From Neptunicoccus cionae (GTDB taxonomy: Bacteria; Pseudomonadota; Alphaproteobacteria; Rhodobacterales; Rhodobacteraceae): 64,000 bases of DNA. Position numbers and translations under genes: made by a program. The notes under the pieces are model-generated. The model saw nothing but the letters and a program-made list of their open reading frames with translations, had not been told where the DNA came from and searched no databases. The DNA is taken from contig NZ_BMKA01000002.1 of NCBI RefSeq assembly GCF_014643735.1, forward strand, positions 1 through 64,000, written 5' to 3'. Of this stretch, positions 35,829-43,824 are shown one piece after another; position 1 is the stretch's first letter; each line of letters begins with the position of its first letter.

Positions 35829-36959
35829 ATGTCCGAAACAGGCAGAAAGATGGACGTTGAAGACGTCCTATCGTCTATCCGCAGGCTCGTATCAGAAGAG
35901 GCGCGCAGCGCTCCGGACACGAAAACCCCTGCGGCATCCCAGAAACCAACCGTTGCAGAAACGCGACAGGACGATGCCCCGAAAGGGCCTGACAAGCTGG
36001 TGCTGACACCGTCTCTGCGGGTCAGTGAAGCACTTTCTCCGACACCAGTTGCAGCGGAAATCGAACAACGCATTGCGGATATTGAATCCCTTGTTATGGC
36101 CGAAGCTGTGGAATCCTCAAAAGAAGAGATCGCCCGCGCTGTAGAACTGCAGGATACGGACGAAGACGAGGATTATCACGACGATCCGGCCACCCAAATG
36201 GCAGAGCTGGTCGGCGCCCACACCCAGCGCCCCCAAACCTATGCGCAACCCGTTCCCCGAACCGAGCCCACACCCGAGCAGCACACTGCCGCCGAAAGTG
36301 CGCTGGAACGGCTGGACCTGCCCGAGCGGGAATCCCCCCGCAAAGAGCCGCCTCTGTCAGCCAATATCGCCGGAGCCCCCCGTCAGGAGCCGGTAGAAGA
36401 GACAGCGTCCCATGCGTTCACAGAAAAAACAAAAGACTCCGGCCCTAAACCGGAAGACGCCCCTGTCAGCGAAATGATGGAAGGGCTTGTCAGCTTTGAC
36501 TTCGTCGAGGCCGAAGCCCCAGAAGAAGACGATCTGGATGGTTTTGACACCGACGCCCTTGCGGATGCGGATGATACGTCAGACGAAACCGAGAACTTCC
36601 CGACGCACTCTCCCTTTCCAGCGCAGGAAGATCAGGAAGAGCCAGCGACAGAGGAACCCCCGCAAGCCGAAGGTCTCACAGCAACAATCGTAGAGCGCCC
36701 GGAGCCAACACCCGAACCGACAGCACAGCCCGATCCAGCCCCAAACCGCCCCCATGCGGACAGCGCATTGTTCGACGAACCCGTTGATTATACCGAAGGG
36801 GAAGACGGTTTCCTTGATGAAGAAGCCCTGCGCGAAATGGTTTCTGACATGGTCCGCTCTGAATTGCAGGGGGAATTGGGCGACCGGATCACCCGCAATG
36901 TGCGCAAACTGGTGCGGCGTGAAATCCACCGCGCCCTCGCCTCGCGGGAGTTTGAATAA
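35829..36959 (+). CDS. DUF2497/PopZ-like acidic protein
   Basis: The 376-residue protein starts with a short helix (VEDVLSSIRRLVSEE, residues about 10-24) that matches the N-terminal motif of PopZ/DUF2497 proteins. The long middle (25-320) is disordered-looking, rich in Pro, Glu, Asp, Thr and Ala. The C-terminus (LREMVSDMVRSELQGELGDR, then ITRNVRKLVRREIHRALASR) resembles the oligomerising helices of PopZ. PopZ organises the cell pole in Caulobacter. A similar scaffold role is inferred, not shown; the acidic middle is much longer than in Caulobacter PopZ. It follows tolC by 70 bases and is monocistronic or co-transcribed with it. Confidence 0.7.
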   Translation: MSETGRKMDVEDVLSSIRRLVSEEARSAPDTKTPAASQKPTVAETRQDDAPKGPDKLVLTPSLRVSEALSPTPVAAEIEQRIADIESLVMAEAVESSKEEIARAVELQDTDEDEDYHDDPATQMAELVGAHTQRPQTYAQPVPRTEPTPEQHTAAESALERLDLPERESPRKEPPLSANIAGAPRQEPVEETASHAFTEKTKDSGPKPEDAPVSEMMEGLVSFDFVEAEAPEEDDLDGFDTDALADADDTSDETENFPTHSPFPAQEDQEEPATEEPPQAEGLTATIVERPEPTPEPTAQPDPAPNRPHADSALFDEPVDYTEGEDGFLDEEALREMVSDMVRSELQGELGDRITRNVRKLVRREIHRALASREFE

Positions 36960-36972
36960 AACTTTAATTTTG

Positions 36973-37008
36973 CGGCACGGGGGCCGTTTTGCCTTTGTCC
37001 CCGTGCCG
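36973..37008. terminator. Bidirectional terminator between PopZ-like gene and cobQ
   Basis: CGGCACGGGG (36973-36982) and CCCCGTGCCG (36999-37008) form a perfect 10-bp stem with a 16-base loop. It lies between two convergent genes, with an A/T-rich flank on the left only. Confidence 0.7.
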
Positions 37009-37017
37009 ATTTACGGT

Positions 37018-38481
37018 TCAGTCCGGCTCTGCCACATCTGCCGCCAACATCCAGATCATCTCTACATCCAGATGGGCCTCAATGTGATCAGCCAGCGCGT
37101 CTAGCGTTTCATCCACCACATCTTCGTACACCAGATTGCCAGGCGTCACCCCCATCGTCGCAAGATAGCCGCGCCGGAATTCATCCGCGATGAACAATCC
37201 GTGCACATAGCACCCCCGCACCAACCCGTCCGCCGACGTCGCCCCCTCTTCGCGCCCGTCAATCTCAAGCCACGGGCGTCCGCAGTCTGGTCCCGAAGTC
37301 TCACCAATGTGGATTTCATAGCCCGAAACCCCAGACCCCGAGCCAATGTCGCTGCCAACCACAGAAGCAAGCCGCTTGTGCGGGGTCATTAGAGTTGTCA
37401 CATTGAGCAACCCCAATCCCTGAACTTGACCCGCTGGTCCTTCGATGCCGTCAGGGTCCATAACTGTTTGCCCCAGCATCTGATAGCCGCCACAGATCCC
37501 AAGTACCTGTTTGCCCCGCTCTACGTGGCTCATCAGGTCGGCGTCCCAGCCTTGCTCGCGCAGGAAAGCCAGATCGCCGATGGTGGATTTGGTGCCCGGA
37601 ATCAACACTAGATCCGCATCAGACGGCAATCTCTGCCCCGGCTCTACGATCACCACAGACACGCCCGGTTCCAGCTTCAGCGGGTCGAGATCGTCAAAAT
37701 TCGCAATGCGCGACAGTTTCGGAACCGCAATCTTGAACGCCCCTTCGCCGCCGCTGTCAATGTCAGCAGCATCCTCGGCAGGCAGCTTTCCGGCGTCCTT
37801 AAACCACGGCAAAACCCCAAGTCCGTGCCATCCGGTGTGATCCACCGCGATTTGAAGCCCTTCGTCAAACAAGGTCGGATCGCCGCGAAATTTGTTAATC
37901 AGGAACCCTTTGATCAGCGCGTTATCATCTGCGTCCAGCAACACATGGGTGCCCACCAACTGCGCTAACACTCCGCCTCGATCGATGTCGCCAGTCAGAA
38001 TCACCGGCACATCTGCAGCCCGCGCAAATCCCATGTTGGCAATGTCCCCCTTGCGCAGATTAACCTCCGCGGGGCTGCCAGCACCTTCTACAAGCACAAG
38101 ATCCGCATGGGCGCAGAGCCGGTGAAAGCTTTCCAGCACCCGAGGCATCAGTTGCGCCTTCATCTTTCCGTAATCTCTGGCCTTTAGGGTGGTCACACGT
38201 TTGCCCTGAACCACCACTTGCGCGCCGGTTTCCGTTTCGGGCTTCAGAAGGACGGGATTCATATCTGTGTGGGGCTGCACCTTGCAGGCCCGCGCCTGTA
38301 ATGCTTGGGCACGGCCGATCTCTCCACCGTCCATCGTGACAGCGGCGTTATTGCTCATGTTTTGGGGCTTGAAGGGCAGAACCTTCAATCCCCGCCGCAC
38401 AAAAGCGCGGCACAAACCGGCCACGATCATGGACTTTCCGACGTTCGACCCAGCCCCCTGGATCATAATGGACTTCGCCAT
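37018..38481 (-). CDS. cobQ: Adenosylcobyric acid synthase
   Basis: The 487-residue protein amidates side chains b, d, e and g of adenosylcobyrinic a,c-diamide in B12 synthesis. The N-terminal P-loop-like domain is clear ([20 protein letters not shown]), then [20 protein letters not shown]. The C-terminal class I glutaminase domain has the catalytic Cys in [10 protein letters not shown] and a later His/Glu pair. The length is normal. No other cobalamin gene lies adjacent, so it is a scattered pathway gene here. No cobalamin riboswitch motif was found upstream. Confidence 0.93.
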   Translation of the reverse strand: MAKSIMIQGAGSNVGKSMIVAGLCRAFVRRGLKVLPFKPQNMSNNAAVTMDGGEIGRAQALQARACKVQPHTDMNPVLLKPETETGAQVVVQGKRVTTLKARDYGKMKAQLMPRVLESFHRLCAHADLVLVEGAGSPAEVNLRKGDIANMGFARAADVPVILTGDIDRGGVLAQLVGTHVLLDADDNALIKGFLINKFRGDPTLFDEGLQIAVDHTGWHGLGVLPWFKDAGKLPAEDAADIDSGGEGAFKIAVPKLSRIANFDDLDPLKLEPGVSVVIVEPGQRLPSDADLVLIPGTKSTIGDLAFLREQGWDADLMSHVERGKQVLGICGGYQMLGQTVMDPDGIEGPAGQVQGLGLLNVTTLMTPHKRLASVVGSDIGSGSGVSGYEIHIGETSGPDCGRPWLEIDGREEGATSADGLVRGCYVHGLFIADEFRRGYLATMGVTPGNLVYEDVVDETLDALADHIEAHLDVEMIWMLAADVAEPD

Positions 38482-38954
38482 CCCTCACCCTATTGTCCCC
38501 GCCGCAGGCTGAAATCTGCGGCGTACCCGATGCAATTTTAGATCTGTCAGAACACAACAACCACCGCCTTCCCAAATCGGAACACAGCAGCCCTGCAAAC
38601 AGCCCTCATGGGAATTTATAACAGATTATCCAAAGTATTGCCTGTAGTTTTGGCACAGGTTTGTTCACGGAACGTCAACAAAAAGGAAATGCGGCCTGCC
38701 CCGCATCCGGTTTCAGACACAATCGGAAAACAAACCCTCATTCCTGCCGCAATTGGCGATCCGAAACCCAAATCCTCCCCCTTGCCCCCAGCCAACGGCA
38801 TAACGCCTCACCAGAAAGCGTCGTTCAAACCCGAGATCACAAAGCTGCGCCCCAATCACAAAACCGCACTAGACAACCCTCAGAAAAACCGCAATAAGGC
38901 CCCAGAACGAAGACAAAAGCGGGTGAGCACATCACACACCCGCCCCGTTCAATA
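38482..38954. other. 473-bp gap upstream of cobQ and tRNA-Cys
   Basis: No convincing gene was found. ORFs of 60-115 codons occur on both strands but are basic, low-complexity and lack ribosome sites. The region contains the hairpin at 38500-38523 and presumably the promoters of cobQ (minus) and tRNA-Cys (plus). Confidence 0.5.
38500..38523. repeat. 8-bp stem hairpin upstream of cobQ
   Basis: CGCCGCAG and CTGCGGCG are exact complements around an 8-base loop, about 20 bases before the cobQ start codon. It could fold in the cobQ leader RNA and affect translation, but it does not resemble a B12 riboswitch. Confidence 0.45.
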
Positions 38955-39028
38955 GGCGAGTTGGCGGAGTGGTGACGCAGCGGATTGCAAATCCGTGTAC
39001 ACCGGTTCGATTCCGGTACTCGCCTCCA
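38955..39028 (+). tRNA. tRNA-Cys (GCA)
   Basis: The 74-base gene folds as a standard cloverleaf. The acceptor stem is GGCGAGT with ACTCGCC, the anticodon stem CGGATT around anticodon GCA, and the T arm contains GGTTCGATTCC. The CCA end is encoded. Its 3' 47 bases are the left attachment site of the island; integration left the tRNA gene whole. Confidence 0.95.
38982..39028. repeat. Left attachment site (attL) within tRNA-Cys
   Basis: The 47 bases from the anticodon stem to the CCA end are identical to 58372-58418. The sequence diverges immediately on both sides of the repeat, as expected for an integrase crossover identity block. Confidence 0.9.
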
Positions 39029-39096
39029 ATAAAATCAATGACTTGCGTCATCCCAACTCTCCTTCACTGCCATTTTTGAAACAACCGTTGAAACTT

Positions 39097-40128
39097 TCAC
39101 GTTTCGGTCTTGCTTCGTTCCATTTGGTTTCTTGCCTCTTGAGCGCGCTTCGCGAGCTCTCTTTGCCGGATCGGCCCACCGTACTTTTTCAGCATCTCAA
39201 CGCCTGAGTGACCTGTGACAGCCTTGACCATCTCGTCATCACATCCTGCCAGATACAGCTCGATCGTCGCGTTTTTCCTTAGCCCGTGCGTTTTGTAGTA
39301 GCTCGCCTTCTCGTGCTTCATCTTCCTTTTGATGGTACGCATTTCCTCGGCAACGATACGGTAGCTCACTGGTCGACCCTTCGCGTTGATCACAACAGTG
39401 CCGTCTGTTCGCGCGATGCCTTCGAGATGGGTTTTCAGTCGGTTGGTAAGCGGGATCCACAACGGCTTGTCGGTTTTACCCTGCGTAAAATCGAAACCTT
39501 CATCGGAAAAGTGCTCCCACTTCATCTTCACGACATCGCCAATGCGTTGGCCTGTACCAACGCAAAGCTCGTAAACCAGCCGCGCCCTCTTTGAAGCCAG
39601 CGCTTCGAACTCGGCACGAACATCGTCTGGCCAAGGCTCCCAGCCGTCGCTCTGCTGCTTAAAGAGCGGGATGCCCTTCGCCGGGTTGCCATGCTCTTTC
39701 TTGATAAAGCCAATCAATCGCGCGTGGTTCATCAAGACGACCATGACCTGAACGAGATAGTTGGCTTGCCTCCAATGATCCGCATTGGCGCGGTGCAGTT
39801 CGTAAATGTGATGGGTTTCGATCCTGGCCGGGTCTTTCTCGGCCCAGATCTCACGAATGTGGCTGATGTACCGCCGATAGTCGGATCTCGTCCGGGGCTT
39901 CAGCTTCTTGTAGGCGTCACTCTCGTAATAGCTAAGAATCAGCGCTTCAAAATTGCGCCTCACCGGCGCAGGCGCTGGCTTTCCCTTCAGCAGTCGATTG
40001 TAGTGATCCCAAAATTCCGGCGTGCCCGCTTCCTCGTGCATCATGACGGAGATACCACGCGACCGCCGGATGAACCGAAGGTATCCTCTGTCATTGTAGA
40101 CGTATTTTGGCAGGCTCTTGCGGGTCAT
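39097..40128 (-). CDS. int: Tyrosine-type site-specific integrase
   Basis: The 343-residue protein has a core-binding SAM-like domain (about 55-145) and a catalytic domain with the full set of residues: Arg195 (GTGQRIGD), His281 and Arg284 (HGLRK), His307 (TGHS) and Tyr316 (KKYGG). The N-terminal arm domain is short. It would integrate and excise the island at tRNA-Cys. Its 3' end lies 68 bases from the tRNA. Its start overlaps the stop of a 63-codon gene, so the two are translated together. Confidence 0.92.
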   Translation of the reverse strand: MTRKSLPKYVYNDRGYLRFIRRSRGISVMMHEEAGTPEFWDHYNRLLKGKPAPAPVRRNFEALILSYYESDAYKKLKPRTRSDYRRYISHIREIWAEKDPARIETHHIYELHRANADHWRQANYLVQVMVVLMNHARLIGFIKKEHGNPAKGIPLFKQQSDGWEPWPDDVRAEFEALASKRARLVYELCVGTGQRIGDVVKMKWEHFSDEGFDFTQGKTDKPLWIPLTNRLKTHLEGIARTDGTVVINAKGRPVSYRIVAEEMRTIKRKMKHEKASYYKTHGLRKNATIELYLAGCDDEMVKAVTGHSGVEMLKKYGGPIRQRELAKRAQEARNQMERSKTET

Positions 40129-40316
40129 TCGCCCATTCTCAAATCACTATTGAGGAAGTCGTCTACTGCCTCGGCCGCCACCATGTTGGCGTCAACGATG
40201 ACGCTGCCATCGGGTTTGATCTCGAACTTCGCGCGTTGCCAACCTGCCTCCCGCGCCTCGCGGATAAAGGCCGAGGCCGCTTGTTTCGCTTTCGTCTGTG
40301 CACTTGCTTTGGTCAT
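40125..40316 (-). CDS. Small protein coupled to the integrase
   Basis: The 63-residue protein starts MTKASAQTKAKQAASAFIRE, has a helix, then KFEIKPDGSVIVDANMVAAE and an acidic end. Its stop overlaps the integrase ATG by four bases (ATGA), which implies co-translation. It could be an excisionase-like or integrase-associated factor, but no winged-helix or MerR pattern is evident, so this is only context. AGAGAGGTGTT lies before the ATG. Confidence 0.7.
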   Translation of the reverse strand: MTKASAQTKAKQAASAFIREAREAGWQRAKFEIKPDGSVIVDANMVAAEAVDDFLNSDLRMGE

Positions 40317-40340
40317 AGTACCAACACCTCTCTCACTGGG

Positions 40341-40535
40341 TTAACAACGCGCATTATCGACCTGATCCATAATGATATTTCCAATTTCTCCAGGTGTAGA
40401 GCGCCTGTCCTTTGCCGCGCGAATGGCGCGGATCACTTCAGAATTCTGGGAGTTGCCGTTGCGATCGGACTCCGCCTTGATCCACTCTTTGAGCTCTTGC
40501 GGAAGCCGAAGCTGCATTGGTTTACGACTGTTCAT
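40341..40535 (-). CDS. Arc-type ribbon-helix-helix regulator
   Basis: GGAGG lies about 10 bases before the ATG at 40535, which is preferred to a start eight codons upstream. The 64-residue protein has the ribbon-helix-helix pattern: a strand (KPMQLRLPQ), a first helix (ELKEWIKAESDRNG) and a second helix (SQNSEVIRAIRAA). It probably binds DNA as a dimer and controls its own promoter and the integrase genes downstream. It is divergent from a second Arc-type gene across a dyad-rich spacer. Confidence 0.8.
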   Translation of the reverse strand: MNSRKPMQLRLPQELKEWIKAESDRNGNSQNSEVIRAIRAAKDRRSTPGEIGNIIMDQVDNARC

Positions 40536-40568
40536 GAAACGCCTCCAGGTTGAAATCACAACCTGTTA

Positions 40569-40619
40569 GTGGCACTTAGCCATTATTGCGTCGATCGAAT
40601 TTTATGGCACAGTGCCACC
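40569..40619. promoter_or_regulatory. Dyad operator between divergent Arc-type genes
   Basis: TGGCACAGTGCCA, just before the plus-strand ATG, is a perfect 6-1-6 palindrome. A distant half-site GTGGCACT lies about 40 bases to the left and is the exact complement of AGTGCCAC. The arrangement fits autoregulation of one or both ribbon-helix-helix genes. Confidence 0.6.
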
Positions 40620-40934
40620 ATGTCAGAACAAGGTGCTCAAAATCAGGACAAGTTCATCGTGCGGCTGCCGGACGGCCTGCGCGATCGTATACGCCTCGCA
40701 GCCGAGGCCAACCACCGCAGTATGAATGCTGAGGTCGTTGCCCTCCTCGAAGAAAACTATCCGGCTCCTGTGCCGGAAAAATTGGATGACCCCGCCGCGC
40801 GGTTGCTCTTCTGGCTTGCCAAACGCATCCGCCGGAGAAACCCTCAGCCTGGAACGCCTAGGGACAAACAAGCCGCCCTCTATGAGCGCATTGCGGGCGA
40901 TATCGCGGAACGTATGAAAGACATCGGCGAATAG
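40620..40934 (+). CDS. Arc-type ribbon-helix-helix protein
   Basis: The ATG at 40620 is chosen over an upstream GTG because it follows the operator and gives a typical start. The 104-residue protein has an Arc domain (DKFIVRLPDGLRDRIRLAAE then ANHRSMNAEVVALLEENYPA). A basic linker (KRIRRRNPQPGTPR) and a C-terminal helix follow. It is probably a repressor of mobile-element genes, paired with the divergent small Arc protein. Confidence 0.82.
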   Translation: MSEQGAQNQDKFIVRLPDGLRDRIRLAAEANHRSMNAEVVALLEENYPAPVPEKLDDPAARLLFWLAKRIRRRNPQPGTPRDKQAALYERIAGDIAERMKDIGE

Positions 40935-40936
40935 CC

Positions 40937-41578
40937 TTAGTAGGCCACCCACTCATATCCGTGGTTACCTTCGTGATCTTCCCATTCCACGCCAACACCT
41001 CGTCGCCAATTTGATGACGAACAGCGCCGTGACGGCAGAACCCATTGCGGGGAAGCCGCTGGTGTCGTGCGTTGCCAGCCAAATTCGCCCTGCGTGCCGT
41101 AGGTTCCGAGGCGCATGTTGTAACTCTCAGAACAATCATCGTCGCGCCCGCCTTTGCGATGGCTGTAGTACCGAACATCCCAGACTCGGATCGAGCGCAC
41201 AAAATCGAATTCCAGACCACTGATGTCGATATCGGCACCGTCTTCGACCACCTGTGCCAGAATGATGTGGCCGAGCATTTGACCATTTTGGTTGCAGGCC
41301 TCCCAGACTTTAGGATCAATACTTTGCAACGGCGCGCGCTCAGAAACACCCATCGGGCAGCGCCAGATCTGCAACGGCGGCTCAATCGGCCAGAGCGTAA
41401 TCCTGCGGATAAACACGGCGCGGGCATGGGCACCGTCTGCTGACGCGGGCCACCCACCAGCCAGGCAAAGCAGAATGGCGCAGTCAACCTGATAGGCTTT
41501 TGCCGCTTGTGGAGCCACGGTTGAAAGCAAAGCCAAAGCAACTCCGGCAGTCCAATTCCTGATAAGTTTGCACCGCAT
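40937..41578 (-). CDS. Secreted protein with TrbM-like Cys motif
   Basis: The 213-residue protein has a signal peptide (hydrophobic core about 12-24, cleavage near AAKA at 25-28). The mature start VDCAILLCLAGGWPAS resembles the Cys-containing opening of TrbM-type conjugation proteins. Later it has APLQSIDPKVWEACNQNG and a helix followed by strands. The rest is unlike TrbM as far as I can tell. Such proteins occur in plasmids and integrative elements of this bacterial group. It is convergent with the Arc gene with 2 bases between. Function unknown; the TrbM link is weak. Confidence 0.65.
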   Translation of the reverse strand: MRCKLIRNWTAGVALALLSTVAPQAAKAYQVDCAILLCLAGGWPASADGAHARAVFIRRITLWPIEPPLQIWRCPMGVSERAPLQSIDPKVWEACNQNGQMLGHIILAQVVEDGADIDISGLEFDFVRSIRVWDVRYYSHRKGGRDDDCSESYNMRLGTYGTQGEFGWQRTTPAASPQWVLPSRRCSSSNWRRGVGVEWEDHEGNHGYEWVAY

Positions 41579-41736
41579 ATCAATAAATACCTTTTGATTA
41601 CATTACCTCAGTATTGATACACTGGCTCCAACCTCAACCTTCACACCATATGCGAGCATAGGGTTTATGATGTTCGCGCGCGTTTTGTGGAATATATTCC
41701 GTAGAGCGGTTCTTGTGATCTGGCCGAATACAGGCC

Positions 41737-41949
41737 ATGAAATTACGGGAACAAGTAGGGTTAAATATCCGGAATCTAAGAAATTCCAGAGGGTTGAGCC
41801 AAGAACAATTAGCATTAGCTGCCGACCTGGATCGTAGCTACATCAGCGAGATCGAACTCGCGAAATTCTCAGCATCGATCGATGTTCTGGAGCGGATGGC
41901 CCATGCTCTCGACATCGCTCCCAAGGAACTGTTTAACGAGAGGGGCTAG
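41737..41949 (+). CDS. Small XRE-family regulator
   Basis: The 70-residue protein is a bare Cro/CI helix-turn-helix: VGLNIRNLRNSRGLSQEQLA, then DLDRSYISEIELAKFSASID. It lacks an effector domain and so resembles restriction-control or island-control repressors. A small gene begins 2 bases after its stop. About 160 bases upstream have no gene and hold its promoter. Confidence 0.85.
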   Translation: MKLREQVGLNIRNLRNSRGLSQEQLALAADLDRSYISEIELAKFSASIDVLERMAHALDIAPKELFNERG

Positions 41950-41951
41950 TT

Positions 41952-42152
41952 TTGCCCGAACTTGAGAGTGTTCGCACGACGGCCGAAGCCATCGGTCGCA
42001 TTACGTGTATCAAGACTGGCGAAGAAATCGGTCTGCTGTATCAGTGGGATAACGGCGACACGCAGGCCGCGTTGCACGAAGACGGCCTGCTTCGATCGAC
42101 AATCTGCCCAGAGCGACATGAAGTACCGGACCTTGGTGCAAATCGGGGCTAA
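41952..42152 (+). CDS. Small protein coupled to the XRE gene
   Basis: This 66-residue protein begins with TTG 2 bases after the XRE stop codon, with no ribosome site of its own, so coupling by re-initiation is likely. It reads AEAIGRITCIKTGEEIGLLY then QWDNGDTQAALHEDG. This strand-rich pattern is reminiscent of small proteins found after such regulators in other elements. The function is unknown. The 299 bases that follow contain no convincing gene. Confidence 0.5.
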   Translation: MPELESVRTTAEAIGRITCIKTGEEIGLLYQWDNGDTQAALHEDGLLRSTICPERHEVPDLGANRG

Positions 42153-42451
42153 GGGCCGGAATGAGCCCATTCTGTGAGTTTGATTTTCTCGCTGCGCGTT
42201 CGCAGCACATATTTTGCCGCACGCATCATCTATAGTACGACAATGCAGCGAGAAGAGCTGCCATTCGCGCCAGGCGCAGCGAGACTTCTTCAGGCAAGAA
42301 ATGAGCGGTGGGACAAAGGGTGAATTCGCTGCGTTTGCATCAAGGTCTGCAATCTCGAGTAACCGGCCACACGTATGCAGCCGGTCATTCGATTTTACCG
42401 ATCCTTGAGGAAATTTTCAGCTCGGCTCCGCTTCACCGGGAGCTGGAATGT

Positions 42452-43630
42452 TCAGCCGGTCTCACCAAATCCTTTCGGTACTGGCAGATCAGGCAAGGTT
42501 GCCGCTCGTTTTTGCATGGCCCGCCCGATAACTACACGGCTGATTTCGGTTGTCCCGTCCACAATCCGCAGCATTTGTGCGAGGCGGGACAAACGGTCCA
42601 GACCATAAGGCTGCAGCAGCCCCATGCCACCCAACACTTGCGTACAGGTGTTCGCAGCCTTCACTGCGGCATCTGGCACAAACCGTTTGGCATGAGCGGC
42701 CATCAGAGGGCCTTCGGGCGTGCCAAGGGATTCTGCCGCCTTTCGATAAAGCAGCTTGGAGGCTTCAAGATCGGTTGCAACCTCACCCAGCATCCACTGG
42801 ATCCCGTCCAGATCGAGGTTCTTGCCACCAAACATCTTGCGGTTCTTGGAATAGGACAGCGCCGTATCTAATGCAGCTTGCATCAATCCACAGCATCCTG
42901 ACGCAATCGAAACGCGGGCAATATCGATCGCCATGAGTGAGCCTTGCAGGCCCTGGCCAATGGGCAGGATGATATTGTCTTCGCTCACCACGACTTTGTC
43001 CATGTACATCTCGGCCAGAGGCAGGAAGTTGTAGGACGGGGTGTCGTAGAGCGGACCAAAGCTGAGGCCCGGAGTGTCGGCCGGGATGGCAATCATCGCC
43101 ATATCCTTGTGGCCGGGTTCATTGCTGGTCTTGACCACCGTGAAATAGATATCAGCCTCGGTCGCCAAGCTGACCCATGCCTTCACACCGCTGATCGTCC
43201 AAGTGCCGTCATCATTGATCACAGCCCGCGAATACATGTTTGTTGCGTCCGACCCCGATTGCGGTTCGGTCAGTGCAAAGTTCGCCAGCTTGCGGCCAGA
43301 GGTCAGATCCCGTGCCCATTTTTCCTTGAAGGCATCTGTGCCATAACCGCAGCCCGCGAAGGTGCAGATGTTATGCATCGACAGGGCAAAGGCATAGGCA
43401 CCATCGCCCAGTCCCAGTTGTTCGTAGACCTGAATGCCCTCTGAAAGGGGCAAGCCTTGGCCGCCAAACTCTTCGGGGGCGTAGAGCCCCGTCAGGCCAG
43501 CGGCCCCGGCTTTGTCCGACGCATCACGGGGCCATGTCTTCGCGGCGTTCCAGGCGTCCACATTGGGCAGGATGACCTGCTCGGCGTGGTCGCGTGCGGC
43601 TTGGAGTATGGTGGCGAGTTTGTCTGACAT
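42452..43630 (-). CDS. Acyl-CoA dehydrogenase
   Basis: The start at 43630 follows AAAAGGA by 8 bases; the longer frame from 43672 is rejected. The 392-residue flavoprotein has the N-terminal helical domain, the FAD-binding [11 protein letters not shown] and the C-terminal QVLGGMGL block. It introduces a 2,3 double bond into an acyl-CoA. At the place of the usual catalytic Glu (YEGT in the medium-chain enzyme) the sequence is VDGTTEI with Asp358. It lies downstream of the AraC-type gene on the same strand. Its likely place is the first oxidation of the CoA-activated substrate of the island pathway. Confidence 0.88.
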   Translation of the reverse strand: MSDKLATILQAARDHAEQVILPNVDAWNAAKTWPRDASDKAGAAGLTGLYAPEEFGGQGLPLSEGIQVYEQLGLGDGAYAFALSMHNICTFAGCGYGTDAFKEKWARDLTSGRKLANFALTEPQSGSDATNMYSRAVINDDGTWTISGVKAWVSLATEADIYFTVVKTSNEPGHKDMAMIAIPADTPGLSFGPLYDTPSYNFLPLAEMYMDKVVVSEDNIILPIGQGLQGSLMAIDIARVSIASGCCGLMQAALDTALSYSKNRKMFGGKNLDLDGIQWMLGEVATDLEASKLLYRKAAESLGTPEGPLMAAHAKRFVPDAAVKAANTCTQVLGGMGLLQPYGLDRLSRLAQMLRIVDGTTEISRVVIGRAMQKRAATLPDLPVPKGFGETG

Positions 43631-43824
43631 TGGTCGGTCCTTTTGTGAGCGGCTCTTTTCACATGACGCCACACTTCAGCACCTGCTGAGCAGGCAGCGG
43701 GTCAAGCTTCTAGAGGAGAACCAGGTGAGAACGCCATCTATTGCGCAAGATCTAGCAGGAGAAAATTCTTCGCTCTATCTCGTGCGCTGACAGATCATTG
43801 TCCAAAAGTGACAAAACAGGCGCT

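Noticed and set aside
38482-38954. Cobalamin riboswitch upstream of cobQ
   Set aside because: No B12-box or related core sequence was found on the minus strand; only a simple hairpin is present.
38608-38955. 115-codon ORF before tRNA-Cys
   Set aside because: Basic low-complexity translation, no ribosome site, and it runs up to the tRNA gene.
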